From: Lentzea terrae
GTDB lineage: Bacteria; Actinomycetota; Actinomycetes; Mycobacteriales; Pseudonocardiaceae
Reading direction: 5' to 3'
Length of the DNA stretch: 35,012 bases
Assembly (NCBI RefSeq): GCF_003265345.1
Contig: NZ_QFWW01000002.1
Coordinates: 475,439 to 510,450 of the forward strand
Both the position numbers and the translations under genes were made by a program. The notes below the pieces were generated by a model. It had not been told where the DNA came from and made no database searches. It saw nothing but the letters and a program-made list of their open reading frames with translations. Below are positions 6,775-13,662 of this stretch, piece by piece; the stretch's first letter is position 1; each line of letters begins with the position of its first letter.

Positions 6775-6777
6775 GTG
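6763..6777 (+). promoter_or_regulatory. -10 box suggesting a leaderless GGDEF mRNA
   Basis: TAGGCT (6763-6768) ends 6 bases before the GTG start at 6775. With no ribosome site between them, transcription probably begins at the start codon. The -35 region is not convincing. Confidence 0.35.
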
Positions 6778-7836
6778 CCCATCACGCAAGGGCTCCAGCA
6801 GCGGGGTCCCCAGGCCGCCGCGCGCCAGGCCGGTGCGTTGTTCGCGCTCGCCGGCGTTGTGGCGTTGCCCGGCATCGTGACGCTGCCTGATCAGGCAGCG
6901 TTGCTGCTCGGGATTTGTGCGGCCGATCTGTTCTGCGCCGCAGTGGCGTGGCTGCTGCCGTGGGGGCGATGGGCGCCGCTGTGGCCCGCGGTGATGTCGG
7001 TGCCCGCCCTGGCCATCGTCGCCGTGTCGACGTGGGCGATGGGCGGCTTCGTCAGCGGGACCGCCCCGTTCCTCCTGCTGGTGTTCGTCTGGATCGGGCT
7101 GAACTTTCCCTCCTGGGTGACGTGGGCGATCACACCGCTGGGCGCGATTTCCTACGTCGTGCCGCTGATCGTGCACCAGCAGCCCCATGTGGTGGTCGGC
7201 AGCGTCTTCCTGATGATGCCGGTGGTGGTCGGCATCGCGCTGCTCGTGGGCGGGCAGATCAGAACACTCGAAGAAGTCCGTGACGACCTCGCCGCCGCGC
7301 ACGCCGAAGCCGTCCGCCTCGCCTGCACCGACCCGCTCACCCAGCTCCGCAACCGGCAGTCGCTCAACAGTGACATCGCGTCGATCCACGCTCGTGCCGT
7401 CCGGAACTGCTCCAGCTACTCGATCGCGCTCTGCGATGTCGACTTCTTCAAGCGCTACAACGACACCCAGGGCCATCAGGCCGGTGACGAGGTGCTGCGC
7501 CGAGTCGCTGACGCCTTCGCCGGCAACGTTCGAGCGGGCGACCAGGTGTACCGGTACGGCGGTGAGGAGTTCCTCGTCGTGTCGCCCGACCAGGATCTGG
7601 GCTGCGCCGAAGGCACCGGCGAACGGATCCGGGCTGCCGTGGAAGCGCTGCGGATACCCCACCCGGAGGGCATCGGCAGCGCTGTCACGCTCAGCGTCGG
7701 AGTCGCCGGGTTTGAACCCGACCAGCCTCGCGACGCCGCGATCGTGCTCCGCGACGCGGACGAGGCGCTCTACCGCGCCAAACAGAACGGCCGCAACCGG
7801 CTCTGCACGAAAAAGCACACTGACAGAGTGCGCTGA
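6775..7836 (+). CDS. Membrane-bound diguanylate cyclase (GGDEF)
   Basis: 353-residue protein: about six transmembrane helices (residues 15-165), a short linker helix, then a GGDEF domain (about 180-345). The active-site signature is GGEEF at residues 262-266, compatible with cyclase activity (2 GTP to c-di-GMP). A feedback inhibition site RxxD (RAGD, 253-256) stands exactly five residues before it. Metal-binding DVDFFKRYND and the closing YRAKQNGRNR are present. Starts with GTG, probably leaderless. It lies immediately upstream of the type IV pilus genes, whose PilB has an MshEN-like domain, so the product may act on this pilus. No EAL or HD-GYP domain. Confidence 0.93.
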   Translation: MPITQGLQQRGPQAAARQAGALFALAGVVALPGIVTLPDQAALLLGICAADLFCAAVAWLLPWGRWAPLWPAVMSVPALAIVAVSTWAMGGFVSGTAPFLLLVFVWIGLNFPSWVTWAITPLGAISYVVPLIVHQQPHVVVGSVFLMMPVVVGIALLVGGQIRTLEEVRDDLAAAHAEAVRLACTDPLTQLRNRQSLNSDIASIHARAVRNCSSYSIALCDVDFFKRYNDTQGHQAGDEVLRRVADAFAGNVRAGDQVYRYGGEEFLVVSPDQDLGCAEGTGERIRAAVEALRIPHPEGIGSAVTLSVGVAGFEPDQPRDAAIVLRDADEALYRAKQNGRNRLCTKKHTDRVR

Positions 7837-7867
7837 CGGTTGCAGATCGGGTGCAAATCGGGTGCAA
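7835..7867. promoter_or_regulatory. Phased 11-base tandem repeats upstream of pilin promoter
   Basis: ATCGGGTGCAA occurs twice without a gap (7846-7856 and 7857-7867), and a 7-of-11 match precedes them (7835-7845). The period of 11 is about one DNA turn, so bound proteins would line up on one face. The array ends 30 bases before the -35 box at 7898, the usual place for an activator. Confidence 0.5.
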
Positions 7868-7897
7868 AATTCCGCACCCCTCAGGTCATCCCCAAAA

Positions 7898-7925
7898 TTG
7901 ACGATAATCCTGCTTCCCATATGAG
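7898..7925 (+). promoter_or_regulatory. Promoter of the pilus operon
   Basis: TTGACG (7898-7903), 16-base spacer, TATGAG (7920-7925). It would start an RNA near 7932 with a leader of about 137 bases before the pilin ATG. Confidence 0.45.
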
Positions 7926-7979
7926 GGGCAACCAGATCCTTGTCGCACCAATGAATGAACCTTGTCTGCCAGACCTGCA

Positions 7980-8024
7980 CGATTCCGCCATCGCCGTGAC
8001 GATGAAAAGGCGCATGGCGAATCG
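7980..8024 (+). promoter_or_regulatory. Long hairpin in pilin mRNA leader
   Basis: CGCCATCGCC (7986-7995) pairs with GGCG-c-ATGGCG (8009-8019), extended by GATT (7981-7984) with AATC (8020-8023) and C7980 with G8024. The result is about 15 base pairs with two single-base bulges and a 13-base loop (GTGACGATGAAAA). It lies 44 bases before the pilin start. It may stabilise the mRNA or form part of a regulatory RNA. I could not match it to the c-di-GMP riboswitch consensus. Confidence 0.4.
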
Positions 8025-8068
8025 GTACGCCTGCCGCGGAAGCGAAGTGATTTCACGAGGAGAACGTC

Positions 8069-8404
8069 ATGAATCATGATTGCCGAGCGACTGACCGGGC
8101 CGACCACGGGTTCACCCTCATCGAGTTGTTGATCGTCATCGTGATCCTCGGCGTGCTCGCCGGCGTCACCGTGTTCGCCGTGCAGGCGTTCAACAACGAA
8201 GGCAAGAACGCCGCCTGCCTGGCGGACAAGAAGAACGTCGAGGTCGCCGCCGAGGCGTACTACGCGAAGAAGGGCTCCAGGGCGGCGAGCCTCACCGACC
8301 TCGTCACGGAGGGCTTCCTCAAGCAGGTGCCGCGGACCGACAACGGCTACACGATTTCGATCAACAGCGACAAGGCGGTCGTCGCGAGCGGCGCGTGCAC
8401 CTGA
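8069..8404 (+). CDS. pilA: Major type IV pilin (prepilin)
   Basis: 111-residue prepilin. A 14-residue hydrophilic leader ends in Gly, followed by the class III signature FTLIELL with Glu at mature position 5, then the hydrophobic spine helix (VIVILGVLAGVTVFAVQAF). The mature protein is about 97 residues, among the shortest of the type IVa kind. It has one Cys after the spine and one at the penultimate position, likely forming the C-terminal disulfide loop. GAGGAGA lies 6 bases upstream of ATG 8069. It is the first gene of the pilus operon; prepilin peptidase is encoded at 15720-16514. Confidence 0.93.
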   Translation: MNHDCRATDRADHGFTLIELLIVIVILGVLAGVTVFAVQAFNNEGKNAACLADKKNVEVAAEAYYAKKGSRAASLTDLVTEGFLKQVPRTDNGYTISINSDKAVVASGACT

Positions 8405-8453
8405 CGTCGATGCGGCACGAAGTCCGTTGACCCACCTCCCACAGGGGCCTGTC

Positions 8454-9548
8454 ATGAAGGTTGATGATCAGCGCAAGCGTGTCGACGCGCTGCTCGAAGC
8501 GTTGTCCGCCGCCGGTGGTACCGACCTTCTGCTCACCGCGGGCATGCCACCCCAGATCAGGGTTCAGGGCATGCTGCGACCCGTCGAGGGGCAGCGGGCG
8601 CTCACTGGCGAGGACACCGAGACGATGCTGGGCGAGCTGCTCACGCCGAGCCAGGCGGCGGCGTGGGCAGCGAGTCACGAATACGACTTCTCGTTCGGAT
8701 GGTGTGGCCGCGCACGCATCCGCGGCAACGCGTTCAGCCAGCGCGGGCAGACCGCGCTGGCGTTGCGGATGATGCCCAGCCGGATCCCGACCATGGAGGA
8801 GTTGCGGCTACCGCCCGTGCTGCGCGAGTTCACTCGACGGCATCACGGCCTGGTGCTGGTCACGGGGCCGACGGGCTCCGGCAAGTCGACCACGCTGGCC
8901 GCGTTGATCAACCAGATCAACCACCACCGCGCCTGCCACGTCCTCACCATCGAGGACCCGATCGAGTACGTGTACGAGCACCACCGCTCGGCCGTCAACC
9001 AGCGCGAGGTCGGCACCGACACCGAGTCCTTCGCCGCTGCCCTGCGTTCCGCGCTGCGGGAAGACCCCGACGTCCTGCTCGTCGGCGAGATGAGGGATCT
9101 GGAGTCCATCCGGTTCGCACTCACCATCGCCGAGACCGGCCACCTCGTGTTCGCGACGTTGCACACCAACGACACGGCGCAGGCGCTGGCCCGCATCGTC
9201 GATGCCTTCCCCGCCGAGCAGCAGGCGCAGGTGCGGGTCCAGCTCTCCGCGGCGCTCACCGGGATCGTCTACCAGCGGCTCCTGCCACGCATCGGAGGCG
9301 GGCTCATCGCCGCCCACGAGGTGCTGGTCGCGACCACCTCGGTGCGCAACCTCATCCGGGAAGGACGCACGCACCAGTTGCGGAACGCCCTCGTCACCGG
9401 TCGCAGGGAGGGCATGGTGACGTTCGAGCAGTCGCTGTCCGAGCTGGTGGTCGCAGGCGAGGTCGACTACGACGAAGCGGTCGCCCGCAGCCTTCACCCC
9501 TCGGACGTCGAGACGACTCCCCGGCCGCGAGCGGGCGTGCGGACATGA
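8454..9548 (+). CDS. pilT: PilT pilus retraction ATPase
   Basis: 364-residue hexameric ATPase of the PilT group, which powers pilus disassembly. Walker A GPTGSGKST at residues 138-146, Asp box TIEDPIE, Walker B VLLVGEMRD, His box TGHLVFATLHTNDT, and the late PilT-type stretch VRNLIREGRTHQLRNAL. Length matches the family (about 350). I chose ATG 8454 (MKVDDQRK) over an upstream TTG at 8427; AGGGG precedes it. The stop overlaps the ATG of pilB. A dedicated retraction motor implies dynamic pili, suited to twitching, DNA uptake or surface sensing. Confidence 0.93.
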   Translation: MKVDDQRKRVDALLEALSAAGGTDLLLTAGMPPQIRVQGMLRPVEGQRALTGEDTETMLGELLTPSQAAAWAASHEYDFSFGWCGRARIRGNAFSQRGQTALALRMMPSRIPTMEELRLPPVLREFTRRHHGLVLVTGPTGSGKSTTLAALINQINHHRACHVLTIEDPIEYVYEHHRSAVNQREVGTDTESFAAALRSALREDPDVLLVGEMRDLESIRFALTIAETGHLVFATLHTNDTAQALARIVDAFPAEQQAQVRVQLSAALTGIVYQRLLPRIGGGLIAAHEVLVATTSVRNLIREGRTHQLRNALVTGRREGMVTFEQSLSELVVAGEVDYDEAVARSLHPSDVETTPRPRAGVRT

Positions 9549-11347
9549 GGCTGGGCAAACGCAACCGGCCGATCCCGGAAGCCCCCGACGGGACTCCGAA
9601 GCACACCCCCGTGGCACCACCGGAGCAGGTGACCGCGCAGGACAAGACGATCGTTTCCGGTGGAAGCCGGCTCGGCGAAATGCTCATCGACGCCAATCTC
9701 GCCACGCGTGAGCAGGTGGCCGACGCACTCGAGGCGGCCCATCAGTCCGGCGGCAGGCGCCTGGGCGAGTACCTGGTCGACCAGGGTGCGCTCACCGAGC
9801 GAACCCTCACGGAGATGGTGGCGAAACAGCACTCGCTCGACGTCGTGGACCTGCGGGAGGTGACACCGGAAGCGTCCGCGATCGAACTGCTCGCCGAGGA
9901 GACCGCACGCACGCTGATAGCGATCCCGATCGAGCTCGACGGCGACGAAGTGGTCGTCGCCATGGCCGCACCGTCCAACGCCACGATCACGATCCTCCGT
10001 GAGCTCACCGGACTGCCGGTGAAGGTCAAGGTGGCCGCGCACTCGGACATCATGGCCGCGATCAGCCGCAGCTATCGCGCGCTGGCCGGGGTCCGCTCGA
10101 AGGTCGAGGCGTTCGAGGAGCAGGACCGGCTGCGGCGGGAAACCGCCGAGGCAGCCGACACGGTGGTGGCGAACGAGAACGCTCCCGTCGTGCAGGTCGT
10201 GCAGATGATCATCACGCAGGCGCTGCGGGACCGCGCGTCCGACGTGCACATCGAGCCCCAGCAGGACCGGGTGCGCGTGCGCTACCGGATCGACGGCGCG
10301 CTGCACCACGTGCTCGACCTGCCCGAGTCGATGGGGCCGGTGGTCGTCAGCCGGATCAAGATCCTCGCGGGGATGAACATCGTCGAACGCCGTCGTCCGC
10401 AGGACGGTCAGATCAGCATGGACGTCGAAGACCGCGCGGTGGACATCCGGGTCTCGACCACGGCGGTCGTCGGCGGCGAGAAGGTCGTGCTGCGCCTGCT
10501 GGACAAGAGCAGGCCGCTGTTCCGGCTGGAGCAGCTCGGCATGCACAACGCCACGGCCAAGCAGTACAACGCGCTCCTGCGCTCCCCGTACGGCATGGTG
10601 ATCTGCGCGGGCCCCACCGGAAGTGGCAAGACCACGACCCTGTACGGCTCCCTGCGCGAACTCAACAGCCCGGACCGCAACATCATGACGATCGAGGACC
10701 CCGTCGAGTACGTCTTCCCGTCGATCAACCAGATCCAGATCAACGAGCAGGCGGGCATCACCTTCGCCGGCGGTCTGAAGTCGATCCTGCGACAGGACCC
10801 CGACATCATCCTCGTCGGTGAGGTCCGCGACGTGGAAACCGCACGCATCGCCGTCCAAGCGGCACTCACCGGCCACTTCGTGCTGTCGTCACTGCACGCC
10901 ACCGACGCGGCGTCCGCGTTGCACCGCTTGTTGGACATGGGCATCGAGCCGTTCCTGGTCGCCTCGTCGGTGACCGCGGTGGTCTCCCAACGCCTCGTTC
11001 GCAGGGTGTGCGGCTACTGCATCGAGCAGTACACACCGTCGGTCGAGGAGCTCGCGCTCTACGAGTCGATGGGTGGCCGTACCCCCGAGGGCGGATTCGT
11101 CCGCGGCACGGGCTGCAACTTCTGCGCCCGCACCGGCTACTTGGAACGAATCGGCGTCTACGAGCTGATGCAGATCACGGACGCGATCCGGGAGATGGTG
11201 CTGAACCGCGCCCCGCACGACCAGATCCGCAAGACCGCCCGGCACGAGGGCATGTGCACCCTGAAGGAGGACGCGGCCCGCCTGGTCGAGGACGGCGTCA
11301 CGAACCTCAGCGAGGTGTTGCGCAGCATCTACGTCATGGGGAGCTGA
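9545..11347 (+). CDS. pilB: PilB pilus extension ATPase with MshEN-like N-terminus
   Basis: 600-residue assembly ATPase. The N-terminal module (about residues 42-103) has two RLGE-x-L repeats of the MshEN type, known in other proteins to bind c-di-GMP. The first (RLGEMLIDANL) has Asn in place of the usual Gly; the second (RLGEYLVDQGALTERTL...VAKQ) is canonical. The ATPase core has Walker A GPTGSGKTT (about 356), TIEDPVE, Walker B IILVGEVRD and His box TGHFVLSSLHATD. A zinc site is formed by CGYC and CNFC near residues 490-525. It overlaps pilT by 4 bases and is followed by pilC after one base. It powers pilin polymerisation from the membrane. Confidence 0.94.
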   Translation: MRLGKRNRPIPEAPDGTPKHTPVAPPEQVTAQDKTIVSGGSRLGEMLIDANLATREQVADALEAAHQSGGRRLGEYLVDQGALTERTLTEMVAKQHSLDVVDLREVTPEASAIELLAEETARTLIAIPIELDGDEVVVAMAAPSNATITILRELTGLPVKVKVAAHSDIMAAISRSYRALAGVRSKVEAFEEQDRLRRETAEAADTVVANENAPVVQVVQMIITQALRDRASDVHIEPQQDRVRVRYRIDGALHHVLDLPESMGPVVVSRIKILAGMNIVERRRPQDGQISMDVEDRAVDIRVSTTAVVGGEKVVLRLLDKSRPLFRLEQLGMHNATAKQYNALLRSPYGMVICAGPTGSGKTTTLYGSLRELNSPDRNIMTIEDPVEYVFPSINQIQINEQAGITFAGGLKSILRQDPDIILVGEVRDVETARIAVQAALTGHFVLSSLHATDAASALHRLLDMGIEPFLVASSVTAVVSQRLVRRVCGYCIEQYTPSVEELALYESMGGRTPEGGFVRGTGCNFCARTGYLERIGVYELMQITDAIREMVLNRAPHDQIRKTARHEGMCTLKEDAARLVEDGVTNLSEVLRSIYVMGS

Positions 11348-11348
11348 G

Positions 11349-12554
11349 ATGCCCAAGTACACCTATGTCGCCATCGACTCGCAGGGACAGCCGGCGAGCG
11401 GCCTGCAGCGATCCGCCAACCGGGAGGCCGCCGAGGCGGCGCTGCTCGAGCGGGAGCTGCGCGGCGTCCAGCTCACCGAGCGGCGCAATGTCCTCAACGT
11501 CGAGCTGTCCGCGAAGCGGGTCAAGCGCGAGGAGGTCATGCACCTGTCCCGGCAGCTCGGCGCCTTCATCCGTGCGGGCCTGCCGATCATCGACGCGGTG
11601 CACAGCCTCGGCGTCGAGGCCTCCAACCCCTCCGTGCGCCGCATGATGAGCGACGTGGAGGAGGGCCTGCGCCGCGGCGACCGGCTCTCCGACTGCCTCG
11701 ACAACCACCCTCGGATCTTTCCGGAGTTCTACCGGGGCATTCTGCGTTCGGCTGAGCTCACCGGCCAGCTCGACGTCGTTCTGGACCAGCTCGCGAAGTA
11801 TCTCGAACGAGATCTGGAGGCCCGCCGGAAGATCAAGTCGGCGTTGGTGTACCCGTCGATGATCGTGCTGATGGCGGTCGCGACGGTCGCCGTCCTCTCG
11901 GGTTTCGTCCTGCCGCGCTTCAAGGTCTTCTTCGCGAACATGAACGCCACGCTTCCGCTGCCCACCCGCCTCCTGCTCGCGTTCACCGATTTCGTCAGCC
12001 AGTGGTGGTGGGCGCTGGCGGGCGGCCTCGTGGCGCTGCTCGTCTCGTACCTGATCGCCGTCAGGACGCCCGGTGGCCGCTACGCCAGGGACTACCTGCT
12101 GCTGAAGGCACCGGTCGTCGGCACCGCGATCGAGTACGCCCTCGTGGAACGCTTCTGCCGCATCCTCTCCTCCATGGCGGGTGCCGGTGTCCCGCTGCCC
12201 GAGGCGTTGCGCGTGGCGACCGACTCACTGCGCAACGTGGTGTTCATGCGCGCACTGGCGCACGTGGCCGAGGCGATGATCGAGGGCGAGGGTCTCGCGG
12301 GCCCGCTCGCCGCGACCGGCCTGTTTCCCGGAACGGCGGCGCGCATGATGCGCGTCGGCGAGGAGACCGGCACGTTCGAGGCCCAGCTCGAGGTCACCGC
12401 CCACTACTACGAGGGCGAGCTGGACTACAAGCTGAAGAAGCTGACCGCGTTGTTCGAACCGGCTGTCATCGTCGTCATGGGCCTGATCGTCGGCTTTGTC
12501 GCCGTCGCGCTGGTGTCCGCGATGTACGGCGTCTTCGACCAGGTGAACCAGTGA
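11349..12554 (+). CDS. pilC: PilC pilus assembly platform protein
   Basis: 401-residue inner-membrane platform of the GspF/PilC family, which the ATPases turn to add or remove pilins. Two GspF domains (about 65-190 and 270-395), each with the RLSDCLDNHPRIFPEFY-type loop or its counterpart (GLFPGTAARMMRVGEETG), and three transmembrane segments (about 170-195, 215-240 and 370-395). The N-terminal block begins MPKYTYVAIDSQG, as usual. One base separates it from pilB, and its TGA overlaps the next ATG. Confidence 0.94.
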   Translation: MPKYTYVAIDSQGQPASGLQRSANREAAEAALLERELRGVQLTERRNVLNVELSAKRVKREEVMHLSRQLGAFIRAGLPIIDAVHSLGVEASNPSVRRMMSDVEEGLRRGDRLSDCLDNHPRIFPEFYRGILRSAELTGQLDVVLDQLAKYLERDLEARRKIKSALVYPSMIVLMAVATVAVLSGFVLPRFKVFFANMNATLPLPTRLLLAFTDFVSQWWWALAGGLVALLVSYLIAVRTPGGRYARDYLLLKAPVVGTAIEYALVERFCRILSSMAGAGVPLPEALRVATDSLRNVVFMRALAHVAEAMIEGEGLAGPLAATGLFPGTAARMMRVGEETGTFEAQLEVTAHYYEGELDYKLKKLTALFEPAVIVVMGLIVGFVAVALVSAMYGVFDQVNQ

Positions 12555-13021
12555 TGGCCACGCGCTGCCCGGCACCCTCGCGTGAGCGCGGCGAGACCCT
12601 GATCGAGCTGGTGGTCGCGGTGTCGATCATGGGTGTGGCGCTCGTCGCGGTCATGGCCGGGCTCGGCACCAGCGTGCTGGTCTCCGACGTCCACCGCAAA
12701 CAAGCCACCGCGGGATCGGTGCTGCGCAACTACGCCGAGGCGATCAACGCCACGGTGACCAGCGGCGGCTACGTGAACTGCGCCTCGTCGTCGGCCTACA
12801 CCTCGCCGGCGGGCTTCACCCCGCCGGCCGACTACAGCGTCTCCGTCGTGTCCGGCTCGATGCGGTACTGGAACGGCAGCACCTGGCAGCCGACGTGCTC
12901 CGCCGACACCGGCCTGCAGCAGCTCACCGCTCAGGTCGCGAGCACCGACGGCCGCGCGATCGAGACGCTCGTGCTGACGTTGCGCAAACCGTGCCGCCCG
13001 GTGGATCCGCCGTGCGACTGA
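12554..13021 (+). CDS. Minor pilin, prepilin-like (PilV/GspI type)
   Basis: 155-residue protein with a short leader ending RG and the signature ETLIELVVAVSIMG, having Glu at mature position 5 but Glu rather than Phe at position 1. A hydrophobic spine follows, then a small globular domain with two Cys pairs (VNCASS, TCSAD and PCRPVDPPC at the end). It probably joins a priming complex at the pilus tip. ATG 12554 overlaps the pilC stop; a GTG just before it (12551) is an alternative. Confidence 0.85.
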   Translation: MATRCPAPSRERGETLIELVVAVSIMGVALVAVMAGLGTSVLVSDVHRKQATAGSVLRNYAEAINATVTSGGYVNCASSSAYTSPAGFTPPADYSVSVVSGSMRYWNGSTWQPTCSADTGLQQLTAQVASTDGRAIETLVLTLRKPCRPVDPPCD

Positions 13022-13662
13022 CCGACCGACACCACGACGCGGGCGTGACGGTGATCGAGCTGCTGATCGCCGTCGCGGTGCTCGCGGTGATCACCGCGCC
13101 GCTCGCCAACGCGATCATCGGCTACCTGCGCGTCTCGGACGCCGCCTTCGAGCGGATGGTCCTGTCGCACGACGCGCAGATCAGTGCGGCGTACTTCGCG
13201 CGTGACGTCGCCTCGCTCGGGGTGCGGGACTACAGCGGCGGGGTCGATTCCACCGGCACCGTGCCGTTCAAGGCGTCCGTTCAGACCACAGCCGAGTTCA
13301 ACGCGGGTGGGGCGGTCTGCGGTACCAGCGCCACGCCGGTTGCGGCCGTCCGCTTCCTGTCCGACGACTGGAACACCTCAGGCGCGACGGCCGTCGTCGG
13401 CACCGACGTCGTCGCCTACTACCTGAAGCCGGTGGGGTCGGCCACCGAACTGTGGCGGATGAAGTGCTCGGGACCGGCGGTCGCACCCGAGTCGGACACC
13501 GCGATCGCTCACAACGTCGACCCCGCAACGGTGTCGGTCACCTGTTCCAGTCCCTGCGCGGGCACCACGCCGCCCGAGCGGGTGACGCTCTCGTTCACCG
13601 TTCAGACGGGAGACGCCGCGCCCTACCCCGTGACGCTGAGCGGCCAGCGGAGGCAGACATGA
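13012..13662 (+). CDS. Minor pilin, prepilin-like (PilW/GspJ type)
   Basis: 216-residue protein starting at GTG 13012, overlapping the previous gene by 10 bases. The leader ends DAG, followed by VTVIELLIAVAVLAV with Glu at mature position 5. The globular part has Cys at GGAVCGTS, WRMKCSG and VTCSSPCAG. A longer frame upstream would cover the end of the previous gene and lose the leader shape, so I rejected it. Order after the other minor pilin matches the priming complex of type II secretion and type IV pili. Confidence 0.83.
   Translation: MRLTDRHHDAGVTVIELLIAVAVLAVITAPLANAIIGYLRVSDAAFERMVLSHDAQISAAYFARDVASLGVRDYSGGVDSTGTVPFKASVQTTAEFNAGGAVCGTSATPVAAVRFLSDDWNTSGATAVVGTDVVAYYLKPVGSATELWRMKCSGPAVAPESDTAIAHNVDPATVSVTCSSPCAGTTPPERVTLSFTVQTGDAAPYPVTLSGQRRQT

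Noticed and set aside
7932..8068. c-di-GMP-I (GEMM) riboswitch in the pilin leader
   Set aside because: A stem exists, but the conserved GGCAAACC and GACGCAAAGC segments were not found. An Rfam RF01051 search would decide.
8663..11347. 894-codon frame containing pilB
   Set aside because: The first 290 codons are the shifted reading of pilT; PilB starts at 9545 with a stop/start overlap.
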